A DNA stretch of 64,000 bases from Candidatus Nitrosocosmicus arcticus. GTDB taxonomy: Archaea > Thermoproteota > Nitrososphaeria > Nitrososphaerales > Nitrososphaeraceae. The stretch is taken from NCBI RefSeq assembly GCF_007826885.1, contig NZ_ML675591.1:21231-85230 (forward strand), read 5' to 3'. The notes below the pieces were generated by a model, which was not told where the DNA came from, searched no databases, and saw only the letters and a list, made by a program, of their open reading frames with translations. This document shows, in pieces, positions 33,711 to 42,928 of this stretch. How positions within the stretch are numbered: the first letter of the stretch is position 1; each line of letters starts with the position of its first letter. The position numbers and the translations under genes were made by a program.

Positions 33711-34685
33711 TTACGCAAGCGGATTACTGTTTACAATATCTTCAAGACATTCTATAATGTCCTGTTTTGTAACTTCCCTCGGATTATTATCTAAATGCCC
33801 CCGATCAGGCATAATAACATCAGCTGCGGCATCCAGAGATTGGTTGAGCTTTAGGGGCTCAAATTTTAGTTTTTGGGCTATTTTCTTGAATCTGTCATAG
33901 TAGATAGAATTGTTGAACTTGTGAGCAACGGTTGTGCATGATGATAAAGAATATCCATGAGGCATGCCCTCGTTAGAAAAAACATAAGACAAGGCATGTC
34001 CTAAGGTAGTTGATGAGTTGCCGAAGCCTATGCCTGAAAGCATAGCCCCATAAGGCAATAACTCAGGTTTATCGTTGATTATCGCGTCCTCGAGGATATC
34101 AAATGCCTCTTTACAAAATAATTTTGTTAGAGGATTTGCCAACTTGCTATCATATCCTTCAGAAGCTTGTGCTGCAGCGTCACATGCAGAATTGCGCATA
34201 ATATTAAATGGAGTACCAGGCAAAAAGTAAGGGTCGATAACAGCAGCATCAGCTAAGAAAGCCTCATCCTGTAACAGTTTCTTCTTGTGATCAAAACTAA
34301 TCACGGCATAAGTGGTCATTTCTGCCCCAGTTCCAAATGTAGTAGGTATCAGAATTTTTGGGACTCCAGTCATCTTACTCAAGTATTTACATACGTCAAG
34401 TGAGCTACCACCGCCCAACCCGATATAACATGAGACATTCTTTCCATCAAATTCGTTTTTTATGGTTTCAATGGTTTCAATAGCTGGATCAGGAGTGACT
34501 TTATCATAAATGTGATAATTTTTTATTCCCATATACTCTATCCATTTTTCATAAATCTTGCTCTCTGTAGTAGTTATTATTAATGCATTTTCAGGGTAAT
34601 CAAATTCCTTTGCGGCATTTTCCCCATATGCTATTTTTTTTGGAATTAAAATCTTCCACACATTACCCTGAAATGTTTTTTTCAA
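33711..34685 (-). CDS. Iron-containing alcohol dehydrogenase family enzyme
   Basis: A 324-residue NAD(P)-dependent, metal-dependent dehydrogenase. It has nucleotide-binding GGGSSLDVCKYL near residues 97-108 and the IPTTFGTGAEMT motif. Metal ligands lie in CDAAAQASEGY (Asp), LGHALSYV (His) and MPHGYSLS (His). In ammonia-oxidising archaea, enzymes of this family reduce malonic or succinic semialdehyde in the 3-hydroxypropionate/4-hydroxybutyrate cycle. That role is plausible here but not shown by the sequence. Confidence 0.82.
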   Translation of the reverse strand: MKKTFQGNVWKILIPKKIAYGENAAKEFDYPENALIITTTESKIYEKWIEYMGIKNYHIYDKVTPDPAIETIETIKNEFDGKNVSCYIGLGGGSSLDVCKYLSKMTGVPKILIPTTFGTGAEMTTYAVISFDHKKKLLQDEAFLADAAVIDPYFLPGTPFNIMRNSACDAAAQASEGYDSKLANPLTKLFCKEAFDILEDAIINDKPELLPYGAMLSGIGFGNSSTTLGHALSYVFSNEGMPHGYSLSSCTTVAHKFNNSIYYDRFKKIAQKLKFEPLKLNQSLDAAADVIMPDRGHLDNNPREVTKQDIIECLEDIVNSNPLA

Positions 34686-34963
34686 TTTAAATATTTTCTT
34701 CTAATATTCAAATGTTTATTTCATCTGTTAAAAGGCATTCTATTTTAGTACCAGTTCAACAGATTCGAATAGCAACATAACTACTCTAATGTTTTTATAG
34801 TCCTAATTTGGATATCATGAATCCTAGTTGGTGTCTACAAATCTGCAGATTTTGAAAATTTAGATAAAATAAAAATTGCATTTGATATTTCAAGTCAATG
34901 CAGATTTTATTGTATGATTAGAACATAATCCTAAATATTACATAGCCAGACTTGATTTGAAGT

Positions 34964-35542
34964 TTATTCTCCATACCTACGTGCTTCCCGATATTTTTCA
35001 ATATTCTTTACCGTATTAATGAATTCAGATTTTTTTTGCTCAACCTGTTTTTTGATAGCCGATAATTCTTTATCGAGTGTACCTAACTCGGCTTTCTTTT
35101 CTTCTACATATGCTTGAATACCATAAATCGACAGGTCAAGGCTCTCCGCCATATCAGAAACTGACTCGAGTTGGGACAAAAATTTTTCGGTGTCTCGAAT
35201 ATCATCCTTGTAAAAGAAGACACTTAAATCTTCTAAGAAATTTTCAATTTGCTCTTCCGATACCTCAAGGCCGTCAAGCATATTCTTTAACCTCATGGAA
35301 CGAGAGAATTGAATTAGATCCATATCTTGATTTTTTAATGCTATAGCTACCTCTCGTAGAAGGTCGATATCTGGAATTTCCTTATTTTTGAACTCTTGGA
35401 TTATGTTGGATACGAACCCTTTAGCTATTTTGTTATTGATGGCGATATTGTCCCTCGACACACCACCTAGCCATTCTCTTAATACAGGTATTTTTGTTCG
35501 GATGGAATTCTTCCTCCCATGAATATGATATATAGTATTCAA
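34964..35542 (-). CDS. Helix-turn-helix protein with C-terminal coiled coil
   Basis: A 192-residue protein. Residues about 19-50 (LREWLGGVSRDNIAINNKIA, KGFVSNIIQEFK) read as a resolvase-type helix-turn-helix. Residues 50-130 are helical, and 140-185 form a coiled coil (EEKKAELGTLDKELSAIKKQ). Proteins of this plan recur in thaumarchaeal genomes (from memory, no search run) and may be DNA-binding scaffolds. Three and a half 11-bp direct repeats stand 55-100 bp before its start, likely its own binding sites. Confidence 0.65.
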   Translation of the reverse strand: MNTIYHIHGRKNSIRTKIPVLREWLGGVSRDNIAINNKIAKGFVSNIIQEFKNKEIPDIDLLREVAIALKNQDMDLIQFSRSMRLKNMLDGLEVSEEQIENFLEDLSVFFYKDDIRDTEKFLSQLESVSDMAESLDLSIYGIQAYVEEKKAELGTLDKELSAIKKQVEQKKSEFINTVKNIEKYREARRYGE

Positions 35543-35597
35543 TTAGTTTATATAAAAAAAATCCTCCCCGAAATCCCTCACAATAATAAGACCAATT

Positions 35598-35639
35598 AAA
35601 TGACGGGTAAATGACGGGTAAATGACGGGTAAATGACGG
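35598..35639. repeat. 11-bp iteron array upstream of the HTH gene
   Basis: Three exact copies of AAATGACGGGT and a partial fourth (AAATGACGG) lie head to tail. One helical turn per unit would place every site on the same face of the DNA, as in operator or replication iterons. The rest of the 35543-35945 gap shows no gene. Confidence 0.85.
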
Positions 35640-35945
35640 CCACTCAATTAGGCCATGAGCAAGGGTGAGAAGGCGGTATGCCCCTGACAAGTATGTTTAA
35701 AGAACCCACTTGGTTTATTCCTATGGATTTAGCAAGTTATCCACTATCTCAAATCTCGAATACAAAGACAGATTTGATTCTGAATCAATAGATAGAATTT
35801 TTCGTTTCCTTAAGAATATTGAAAATGACTGAGAGTGTATATAATCGAATTTGAGGGTCTCAAGATATTCTACAAATGTTTTGAGACCGATTCTCAATAT
35901 TCTTATTGGTTAATAAAATAAAAGTCAGAATGCCCAATAACATCT

Positions 35946-36398
35946 ATGGAAAAAAAGGACGTAAAGTTTCATTTTCCGGTTCTAATATATGACAATTATT
36001 GCTCTTCTTGCTCTAAATTTGCTCAAGCCATTTACCACTTATCGAAAAGAAAGATAGAAATTTTGGGACACTTTGATATTGAAAGGTCCAACGAACTTAA
36101 GGAATTAGTATTTAAAAATTACTCCAAGGACCCAACTAAGATGTTTTGGTATGTAAAGAAAGACAAAGCATATGCTTCAAGAAAGGGTTTAGTACACGTA
36201 ATCAAAGACCTGATCAAAATAAACCTAGGCTTGATAAAATATAACAAAGTCCAATTAGTGGATCAGAAATTTTCAAAATCTTGTTATATCAGAAACAATT
36301 TTTATTCCCAATACGGCTGTGGAGATGATGCAAAAAGCGTATTTAAACGAATTTCATACCTTATCCGAAATACAGATTCGATACAGTGGAATGCATGA
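35946..36398 (+). CDS. DCC-family thiol-disulfide oxidoreductase-like protein
   Basis: A 150-residue protein with a thioredoxin-like opening (FPVLIYDNYCSSCSKFAQAI, CxxC at about residues 19-22), as in the DUF393/DCC family. Two further Cys lie near the C-terminus (SKSCYIR, QYGCGDD). There is no signal peptide. The reaction partner is unknown. ATG start; monocistronic. Confidence 0.65.
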   Translation: MEKKDVKFHFPVLIYDNYCSSCSKFAQAIYHLSKRKIEILGHFDIERSNELKELVFKNYSKDPTKMFWYVKKDKAYASRKGLVHVIKDLIKINLGLIKYNKVQLVDQKFSKSCYIRNNFYSQYGCGDDAKSVFKRISYLIRNTDSIQWNA

Positions 36399-36504
36399 AC
36401 CCATTCTCTTTTTCCGAGCCATCTTCTTCCTACCACTTTTATAGAGAATTAATTGACAATTAGACTTAAAAGCGAGAAAAATTTTACCGTTATTGTTTAT
36501 TGAA

Positions 36505-37278
36505 ATGTTTGGTTTTGAAATTACATCCGATTTATTGATCCTTACAATTTTTGCTCAAACAATTACTATTGCTTTAATAATATTGATTACTAACTTTAAA
36601 ATAAAAAAATTTCATCATAAAATTATTAACTTAAATGAAAAAATAGAGGATAAAATTGACAGCCTTGATTCAAAATTATCTGATTTATCTAACCAAATCC
36701 TAGCAATATCCACAAATCAGGATAAATTCAATTCCTCCGTAACTTCCATGGATCCGTCTGCTTATTACCGATTCAAAGAAACTGCCAATTACGAATCAGA
36801 TTCTTTAAATTTACTAACAGACCCCACCTTTGAGATTCAAAATAGAACAGATTCTGAATTAATAGACGCAAAACTAACTCCATCTAAATTAGGAGATCCA
36901 GAAAATAAATCCACAGCAATACCAGAAACGACATCCGGTTCCCCCTCGACACTAGCGTCTACGTCCACATCAGAGTCAGCACACTCAATTGCAGCCAAAT
37001 CGTCCGTTCCCCCTTACCAGCATTCAACTACAGAGATATCGGCCAGCAATCATCCCGATTATTCTACTGCTCAGGACAAAACAATAAACTTTGGAAACAA
37101 CGACAATGAACCTTCAAACAACGGATTAACTGATATAGATCGTCCCATAGAAAAAAATACAAATCCAGAAATCGATAAAATAGAACAAGAGATCTTGACT
37201 GCCCTCAAAAGACTGGGCGGTGATGATGAAGGTGGTGTAGGTGGTGTAGGTGGTAATGACACAGACACCACAGCATAA
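36505..37278 (+). CDS. Membrane-anchored coiled-coil protein with LKRLG end
   Basis: About 257 residues with one N-terminal membrane helix (LILTIFAQTITIALIILITN), a coiled coil (about 35-75, KIEDKIDSLDSKLSDLSNQI) and a long Ser/Thr/Pro-rich disordered stretch. A conserved C-terminal helix (EIDKIEQEILTALKRLGG) and a Gly/Asp tail follow. The protein at 49619 has the same plan and end. The shared terminal helix may dock to a common partner. ATG at 36505 is preferred over TTG at 36493. Confidence 0.6.
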   Translation: MFGFEITSDLLILTIFAQTITIALIILITNFKIKKFHHKIINLNEKIEDKIDSLDSKLSDLSNQILAISTNQDKFNSSVTSMDPSAYYRFKETANYESDSLNLLTDPTFEIQNRTDSELIDAKLTPSKLGDPENKSTAIPETTSGSPSTLASTSTSESAHSIAAKSSVPPYQHSTTEISASNHPDYSTAQDKTINFGNNDNEPSNNGLTDIDRPIEKNTNPEIDKIEQEILTALKRLGGDDEGGVGGVGGNDTDTTA

Positions 37279-37538
37279 AAGGCCGATAAAAAGTCAGAAG
37301 CATTTGACTAGGCGAATCAAGATAGAGTCTTTTTTTCACATTTAATCAAGATTTAGAGATAATTACTCAGATTGAAACATCGGGTTTTGACAAAAACTAT
37401 AAATGATAATCTGCTATAGACTTTTAACCATGATTTAATATCATTGTAGGTGAAAAGAGAATTTCCCAATCAGATGAAAACAATTTAGAGAAGGATGAAA
37501 TAGAGAAAATTGACAAATATGAGCAACATCAAACGATT

Positions 37539-38492
37539 GTGAATCTTTTTGACTCCGGAATTCCTCCAGAGATTATCGCTTTGCAGTTAGATATAGAGGA
37601 AGTGGAAGTGGAAGAGGTTATCAAGGATTTAAATGAAAAAAAAGATCATAAGAATAACAGGTTAATTGGCAACAAGAAGGTGGACAATGCCTCTGTTTTT
37701 TACGTAGACGCTCTAATAGATATTCAAAAAATTATTACTGCTTCCCAATCCAGTATGTGGAAAGCTCTGCGATCAGATCCCATTTTTACAGCTCCATTTG
37801 ATGAAACACAAGAAATTCTCAGCAGCTATTATAATGAAAAAATTAAACTTCTAATCCTAAATATCGATATAGTAGGGTCTACGAAATTGTCCATGAACCT
37901 TCCAATAGAAAGAGTGTCTAAAATAATTCAAACTTTCAGTCAAGAGATGACCAAGATCATTCGCCTCTATGGAGGATATGTTTTAAAATACATCGGTGAT
38001 GCAATAATTGGTTTTTTTAATGTTAGTTCGGACCATTTGTATACCCTCTGCATTAACGCAATAAATTGCGCCCGTACTATGATTAATGTCATTAATCAAG
38101 GATTCAATCCGGTATTTAGCCAATATGATTATCCTGAAATAGGTGTGAGAATTGGTATTGATTACGGTGATAATGTAATCGTAAAATATTATCCATATGT
38201 AGAGAATGTAAACGACCTAACACGGTATGATTACAAAACCATTCCAAAAACTAGCGAATTGATATCCGATAAGGAACCATCTTACGATATACTAGGATAT
38301 ACCATAAGTATCGCTACCAAAATGACTACTTACGCTAAAGTTAATCACATAATAGTAGGACAGTTAATTTATGATGTACTATCAAAAGAGGAACAAGAAT
38401 ATTTTTCTGTTGTCGACATCAATCCTGAAAACTGGAATTATATCAGTGACGAGACAGGATCAATATACAAACTTTATCTTAACCGCGCATAA
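37539..38492 (+). CDS. Class III adenylate/guanylate cyclase-like protein
   Basis: 317 residues from GTG 37539. The catalytic homology region holds LLILNIDIVGSTKLS (first metal-binding Asp), GGYVLKYIGDAIIGFF (second Asp) and GVRIGIDYGD, as in class III nucleotide cyclases. The start of the protein resembles a HTH (IPPEIIALQLDIEEVEVEEV). In-frame codons with protein-like composition run upstream to 37431 (ENNLEKDEIEKIDKYEQHQT) but contain no start codon, so the true 5' end may use a rare start or carry a frameshift. It would make cAMP or cGMP, or be an inactive sensor. Confidence 0.7.
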   Translation: MNLFDSGIPPEIIALQLDIEEVEVEEVIKDLNEKKDHKNNRLIGNKKVDNASVFYVDALIDIQKIITASQSSMWKALRSDPIFTAPFDETQEILSSYYNEKIKLLILNIDIVGSTKLSMNLPIERVSKIIQTFSQEMTKIIRLYGGYVLKYIGDAIIGFFNVSSDHLYTLCINAINCARTMINVINQGFNPVFSQYDYPEIGVRIGIDYGDNVIVKYYPYVENVNDLTRYDYKTIPKTSELISDKEPSYDILGYTISIATKMTTYAKVNHIIVGQLIYDVLSKEEQEYFSVVDINPENWNYISDETGSIYKLYLNRA

Positions 38493-38582
38493 GTACCGGA
38501 TCCACGTTTAAACTCAACTTTAATAAAAAGAGAAATTCAAATTTAGATAAGGATTTATTTTTAATCATTCTATAGACATGTA

Positions 38583-38714
38583 TTGACAAAAGTATGTTCA
38601 TTTTGTGATGTTGTCATAATTAATGAATCTGAGAGTTTGTGCCATGCCTGTATTAAGAAATATGGTATTGATACTTTTGATAATAGTAAAGATGGTTGTG
38701 GATGTGATTGCTGA
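38583..38714 (+). CDS. Small Cys-rich zinc protein
   Basis: A 43-residue ORF with TTG start: MTKVCSFCDVVIINESESLC, then HACIKKYG and a CGCDC end. CxxC pairs 12 residues apart form a zinc ribbon, and the terminal cluster could bind a second metal. It starts with TTGACAAAA like several other small genes here. The function is unknown. Confidence 0.5.
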   Translation: MTKVCSFCDVVIINESESLCHACIKKYGIDTFDNSKDGCGCDC

Positions 38715-38989
38715 CAAGGTCAGATCATAGAAACAAATGAAAAGTTTCAACATAAAAAATAGATACAAAAATAATCAATTAGTTTAATTTAATCTAATTC
38801 TGACAAACCAATTCTTTAGTCAGGATCAATTCATGATTCACTACCTTTTTTGTTAAAAACGAATTAGTAAAAAAGAAGATATCAATAACAACAAAAAACG
38901 AATTCAGGGTCAGTAAATGGTAATATCAAATCATCTTTTATTGTACATTCATACAGCCACCGTATCATCATACCCTGTATTATTGAATT

Positions 38990-39478
38990 TTAAATGTTAA
39001 AGACTTTATTAAATATTAACTTGGCTCTGTTCCTAGAGTCTTCGTTTACCCGTACTAATACCAAGCCGTCATATGGTTGTCCATAACAAATAACCCAATT
39101 ATCTGGCGAAAACATGAGGAACGGAAGTGCAACCAAATCTTCCTCGCCCTCAATAATGAATTGGATCTTGCTTTCCAAATTGCTTTGAGTTAATTGCATT
39201 ATTTTTGTAATTACATGTTCATCGAGTTCTCCGGGTTTATTCTCAAAATGTAAAACTTTGTCTGTGGGATACTCAAAGATTTTGGGTTTTTTTACCCTTT
39301 TTTCCTTCCCATCTACAACCGAGATGTCAGGAATATACCCCAAACACACCAATTTTTCAGTAGTAGTATCTCCTACCGTTATAATCTTGTGTGCACTGCC
39401 AATTTCTCGGTTTAAGGACTCTTTATTGATATTATCGTCTTTAATTAATACCCCAAAAGGCTCCTTTAAAAGACCCAA
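38990..39478 (-). CDS. GTP-dependent dephospho-CoA kinase
   Basis: A 162-residue member of the archaeal DUF359 family, which phosphorylates dephospho-CoA with GTP in the last step of coenzyme A synthesis. Family motifs are present: ITVGDTTTEKLVCLGYIPDI, SVVDGKEKRVKK, and VEGEEDL-type IIEGEEDLVALPFLMFSP followed by ICYGQPYDGLVLV. The TTG start is the only start in frame after an upstream stop. It is cytoplasmic and transcribed with the Mrp gene behind it or alone. Confidence 0.85.
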   Translation of the reverse strand: MGLLKEPFGVLIKDDNINKESLNREIGSAHKIITVGDTTTEKLVCLGYIPDISVVDGKEKRVKKPKIFEYPTDKVLHFENKPGELDEHVITKIMQLTQSNLESKIQFIIEGEEDLVALPFLMFSPDNWVICYGQPYDGLVLVRVNEDSRNRAKLIFNKVFNI

Positions 39479-39588
39479 TTGGGATTGATCGATCTTCAGA
39501 TTTTTTCCCCCTTTAGTAAAATTTTACAATAGTTTCTTTTTTGTTTTTTGTCTCTAAGGTTCCATGTAATGAATCATTGACCAGAACT

Positions 39589-40674
39589 CTATTTTTCTTG
39601 TTCTTTTTCTTGTTCTTTTTCTTGATCCATCAGTTCTGATGCAATAACGCTTATTCTTCCTGCGGTTATTTTGGAGATTTTGTTAAAAGCCTGAGCATAT
39701 TCAGACGTTGGTTCAGAAATTATGACAGACACTCCACTATCGCTTCCTTTCATAATTTGAGTGGTTAAAGGTATCTCGCCAATAAAAGGAACTTTGAACT
39801 GTTCACTAATTTTCATTCCTCCACCCTCTCCAAAAATATGTATTTTTTCATCACAATTAGGACATTTAAGATAGCTCATATTTTCTATCACACCTATTAT
39901 CGGTATGTTTAATTTGTTGAACATACCGATTGATTTAACCGCTACATTCATAGCCACCTCTTGAGGCGTTGTCACAATAAGGATTCCGGTAATTGGTATT
40001 GTTTGTGCCATAGTAAGGGGAGCATCACCAGTACCAGGTGGCAAATCAATAATAAGATAATCCAGCTCGCCCCAATTTACGTCTGTTATGAACTGTTTTA
40101 CTATACCTGCAATAATAGGCCCACGGTATATTCCCGCTTGTTGAGACTGTTCATAAAAGAATCCCATCGACATTACTTTAACATTTTCAGTAATTGGAGG
40201 CTGAATCTTACCACCTGTAACCTCTGGGACCTCTTTTAGTCCCAACATCAAAGGTACGCTGGGCCCATAAACGTCTGCATCCAATATACCAACTTTAGCA
40301 CCTGTTTTTGCAAGGGCTACGGCTAAATTCACAGAAACAGTGGTTTTTCCGACACCCCCCTTCCCACTTGCAACAGCTAGTATATTTTTCACTCCAGGCA
40401 GAATCTGATCCATAGTTATTGTCCTGCCCTCCATTACTCTGGCTGTGACTTTAAGTTTTAAATCATTGATTCCTAAGGTTGAAATAGCATTTCTCACATC
40501 CTGTTCAATCTCGCTATTAAAGGGACATGCAGGTGTAGTTAATTCCAATGTAAAAGCAAGTTTATCTTCGTCAATAGCAATATCTTTTATCATACCCATA
40601 GATACAATATCTTTGTGTAATTCAGGATCTTTAACATTTTTTAAGGCACTAATGACTTTATCTACAGTAACCAT
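39589..40674 (-). CDS. Mrp/ApbC-type Fe-S cluster carrier ATPase
   Basis: A 361-residue protein. The N-terminal MIP18/DUF59 domain spans about 1-85 (KNVKDPELHKDIVSMGMIKD, TTPACPFNSEIEQDV). The P-loop ATPase domain spans about 98-340 (Walker A GKGGVGKTT at about 103-111, DADVYGPSVPLMLGL, LIIDLPPGTGD). CPNC near residue 268 (YLKCPNCDEK) is the usual cluster-binding pair. It delivers Fe-S clusters to apo-proteins in the cytoplasm. The C-terminal QEKEQEKEQEK run comes from a short DNA repeat. Confidence 0.9.
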   Translation of the reverse strand: MVTVDKVISALKNVKDPELHKDIVSMGMIKDIAIDEDKLAFTLELTTPACPFNSEIEQDVRNAISTLGINDLKLKVTARVMEGRTITMDQILPGVKNILAVASGKGGVGKTTVSVNLAVALAKTGAKVGILDADVYGPSVPLMLGLKEVPEVTGGKIQPPITENVKVMSMGFFYEQSQQAGIYRGPIIAGIVKQFITDVNWGELDYLIIDLPPGTGDAPLTMAQTIPITGILIVTTPQEVAMNVAVKSIGMFNKLNIPIIGVIENMSYLKCPNCDEKIHIFGEGGGMKISEQFKVPFIGEIPLTTQIMKGSDSGVSVIISEPTSEYAQAFNKISKITAGRISVIASELMDQEKEQEKEQEK

Positions 40675-40835
40675 GACGATATAAAAATCGAGTAACTATT
40701 CTATTTAAATCATTCATTCTCAAAGGCAATAATGAAAGCCAAAATAGTAATTAAAGATAACTTTTTTCACACAATTACTCAAAAATAAACATAAAGTTCA
40801 TAAACTGATAGTTCTGGATATCTTTTATCTTTATT

Positions 40836-41486
40836 ATGTTTGCTATAGCACATATGTCCGATGTAGTAAGAATTCCACCTAGTAAGCTAACTAATTCTCT
40901 AAAGTTAACTGCAATTGGTATCCTAAAAGAAAAATATGAAAGTATGGTCAATGCAGAATTAGGGTATGTTATTTTGATTATAGATGCAGAAACCAACTCT
41001 GTAGGTAAGGTTATTGCTGGGGATGGAGCTACATACCACAAAGTAAGTTTTACAGCATTAACGTTTTATCCAAAACTGCACGAGGTCGTGGAGGGTGAGG
41101 TGGTAGAAATTACCGATTTTGGTGCATTTGTTAGAATAGGTCCAACCGACGCTCTTTTACACTTATCTCAGATCACAGATGATTATTTAAAAAGCGATGT
41201 GAAACAAGGTTTAATATTATCAAATCAATCTGAAAAGACTTTACGAATAAGCTCCAAAATACGGGCTAGAATCACAGCAATTAGCTTAGGAAAGAGTGCA
41301 TCAATGGGCAAAATAGGAATCACATGTAGACAGCCATTTCTAGGGGCACTGGAATGGGTGGAAAAAGAGATACGGCGTGCACAAGGGGCAGCAAGTGGAG
41401 AAAATTCCAACAGTAAGGATAGCAATGCGGACAAAAAAAACGCAGATAGTTCTCAAGCTAGAGCGGCAAAAAAAGACAAGAGATAA
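40836..41486 (+). CDS. rpoE1: RNA polymerase subunit Rpo7 (RpoE')
   Basis: 216 residues. The N-terminal tip domain (DVVRIPPSKL, IGILKEKYESMVNAELGYVI, VIAGDGATYHKVSFTALTFY) is followed by an S1/OB domain from about 88 (VVEGEVVEITDFGAFVRIGP, LLHLSQI). Together with Rpo4 it forms the polymerase stalk that helps open promoters and binds the transcript. A basic tail of about 40 residues is longer than in most archaea. Spt4 follows after 15 bp, the usual archaeal order. Confidence 0.9.
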   Translation: MFAIAHMSDVVRIPPSKLTNSLKLTAIGILKEKYESMVNAELGYVILIIDAETNSVGKVIAGDGATYHKVSFTALTFYPKLHEVVEGEVVEITDFGAFVRIGPTDALLHLSQITDDYLKSDVKQGLILSNQSEKTLRISSKIRARITAISLGKSASMGKIGITCRQPFLGALEWVEKEIRRAQGAASGENSNSKDSNADKKNADSSQARAAKKDKR

Positions 41487-41501
41487 AAATTATACCGAGT
41501 A

Positions 41502-41699
41502 GTGATAGTGTTGCCAAGAGAATTCGCCTGTAAGAAATGCAAGGCCTTAACCACTGGAAAAATGTGCTCAGTTTGTAAGTCTACTGAATTATCCAAAGAC
41601 TGGTTTGGAATTTTATTGATACTTCATCCAGAAAAATCAAAGGTCGCTGCTACATTGGGAATATCAGTTCCTCATAAATATGCTTTAAAAGTTACATAA
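41502..41699 (+). CDS. spt4: Transcription elongation factor Spt4 (RpoE'')
   Basis: A 65-residue zinc protein with CKKCKALTTGKMCSVCKST (four Cys) and WFGILLILHPEKSKVA, the classic Spt4 signature. It pairs with Spt5 to hold the polymerase clamp. It starts with GTG, 15 bp after Rpo7, and NadC follows 12 bp later, so all three are probably one operon. Confidence 0.9.
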   Translation: MIVLPREFACKKCKALTTGKMCSVCKSTELSKDWFGILLILHPEKSKVAATLGISVPHKYALKVT

Positions 41700-41711
41700 T
41701 AATTTATTGAA

Positions 41712-42650
41712 TTGAAAAATTATAACAATTTTTATAATTCAAGCGATTCAAATCGTGAGCAGGAGAGAGAGCAAGGAAAGGTTCAACCATTCAAGTCCGA
41801 AGTAGAAAAAAGGGATACGCTGGTCGGTTTTTTAAACGAGGATATTGGAACGGGAGACATTACAAGTGATATACTGATTCCAGAAGAGACCATCTCCAAG
41901 GGAACAATAGTTTGTAAAAACGGCGGAAGAAGCATAATAGTTAGCGGACTTTCAGAGGCCAAAATTATTTTTGATATTTGCGGGTGCGAAGCCACCCTAT
42001 TAGTTGATGATGGTGCAAAAATTGCAAAAGGTATTGATGTGCTAATAGTAGAAGGGTCATCAAGATCGATTCTAAAAGGAGAAAGAACCGCACTTAATCT
42101 TTTAATGCGCATGAGCGGAATATCTACTCGGACTAACCAGTTTATCGAAAAATTAGGAGAATTGTCAAAAACTGTAAGAATTTCCTCAACAAGAAAAACT
42201 GATCCAGGATTAAGGTATTTTGATAAGAGAGCCGTAGTCATCGGTGGTGGCATATCCCATAGAGTAAGACTTGATCAACTGATACTAATAAAGGATAATC
42301 ATATCGCAATTGTTGGTTCTGTGAAAAAAGCTATTGAAAAGGCCAGGTCAGTGTATGGAAATAAAAGGAAAATAGAGTGCGAGGTAATTGATTTTAATGG
42401 CATTGTTGAAGCGATAGAATCCGGGGCGGACATAGTAATGTTAGATAATTTTAAACCAGAAGAGGTCAAAGAGTCGCTAGATAGAATTAGGAAATTAGGC
42501 TTACGCAATAAAATCATTATTGAAATTTCTGGGGGGATAAATTTGGATAATATTTATGATTATGCCATCGCCAAACCAGATGTTATTTCTATTGGGTCGT
42601 TAACTCATTCAGTTCAATCAATAGATTTTAGCCTTGAAATTCCTGGGTAG
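41712..42650 (+). CDS. nadC: Nicotinate-nucleotide diphosphorylase (NadC)
   Basis: A 312-residue enzyme that joins quinolinate and PRPP to nicotinate mononucleotide and CO2 in NAD synthesis. Motifs: LNEDIGTGDITSDIL near the start, ERTALNLLMRMSGISTRT, ISSTRKTDPGLRYFDKRAV, RLDQLILIKDNHI, and C-terminal EISGGINLDNI and ISIGSLTHS. About 28 polar residues (Asn/Gln/Glu-rich) at the N-terminus are extra to the family, and the TTG start may be too far upstream. It is in operon with Rpo7-Spt4, and its pathway partner NadA lies opposite. Confidence 0.9.
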   Translation: MKNYNNFYNSSDSNREQEREQGKVQPFKSEVEKRDTLVGFLNEDIGTGDITSDILIPEETISKGTIVCKNGGRSIIVSGLSEAKIIFDICGCEATLLVDDGAKIAKGIDVLIVEGSSRSILKGERTALNLLMRMSGISTRTNQFIEKLGELSKTVRISSTRKTDPGLRYFDKRAVVIGGGISHRVRLDQLILIKDNHIAIVGSVKKAIEKARSVYGNKRKIECEVIDFNGIVEAIESGADIVMLDNFKPEEVKESLDRIRKLGLRNKIIIEISGGINLDNIYDYAIAKPDVISIGSLTHSVQSIDFSLEIPG

Positions 42651-42928
42651 TGCTACATGCATGTACCAAATGACTAGATCAATTATTTTTATTTTTCACA
42701 ATTCTATCGATCTATATTAAATTGAATTAATTGTATGGACACAGTGTGGGTGTGGTAGTGGCGGTGGTGGTGATAGTAGGTGAGTAGTTGTTATTGTTGT
42801 TATTAAATATTGGAACGTATCAAGTGTATGTCTGCACTTCTCTGGTGCAGTTGGTTACTATAATTTTATTACATCATAGCTACGGTAAAGAATGCAGGTG
42901 AGATGGTGAGCAAGAGGAATGAGATAGG

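Noticed and set aside
35433..35690. 85-residue minus-strand ORF over the iterons
   Set aside because: Its sequence is largely a translation of the 11-bp repeats and the 5' end of the HTH gene in another frame.
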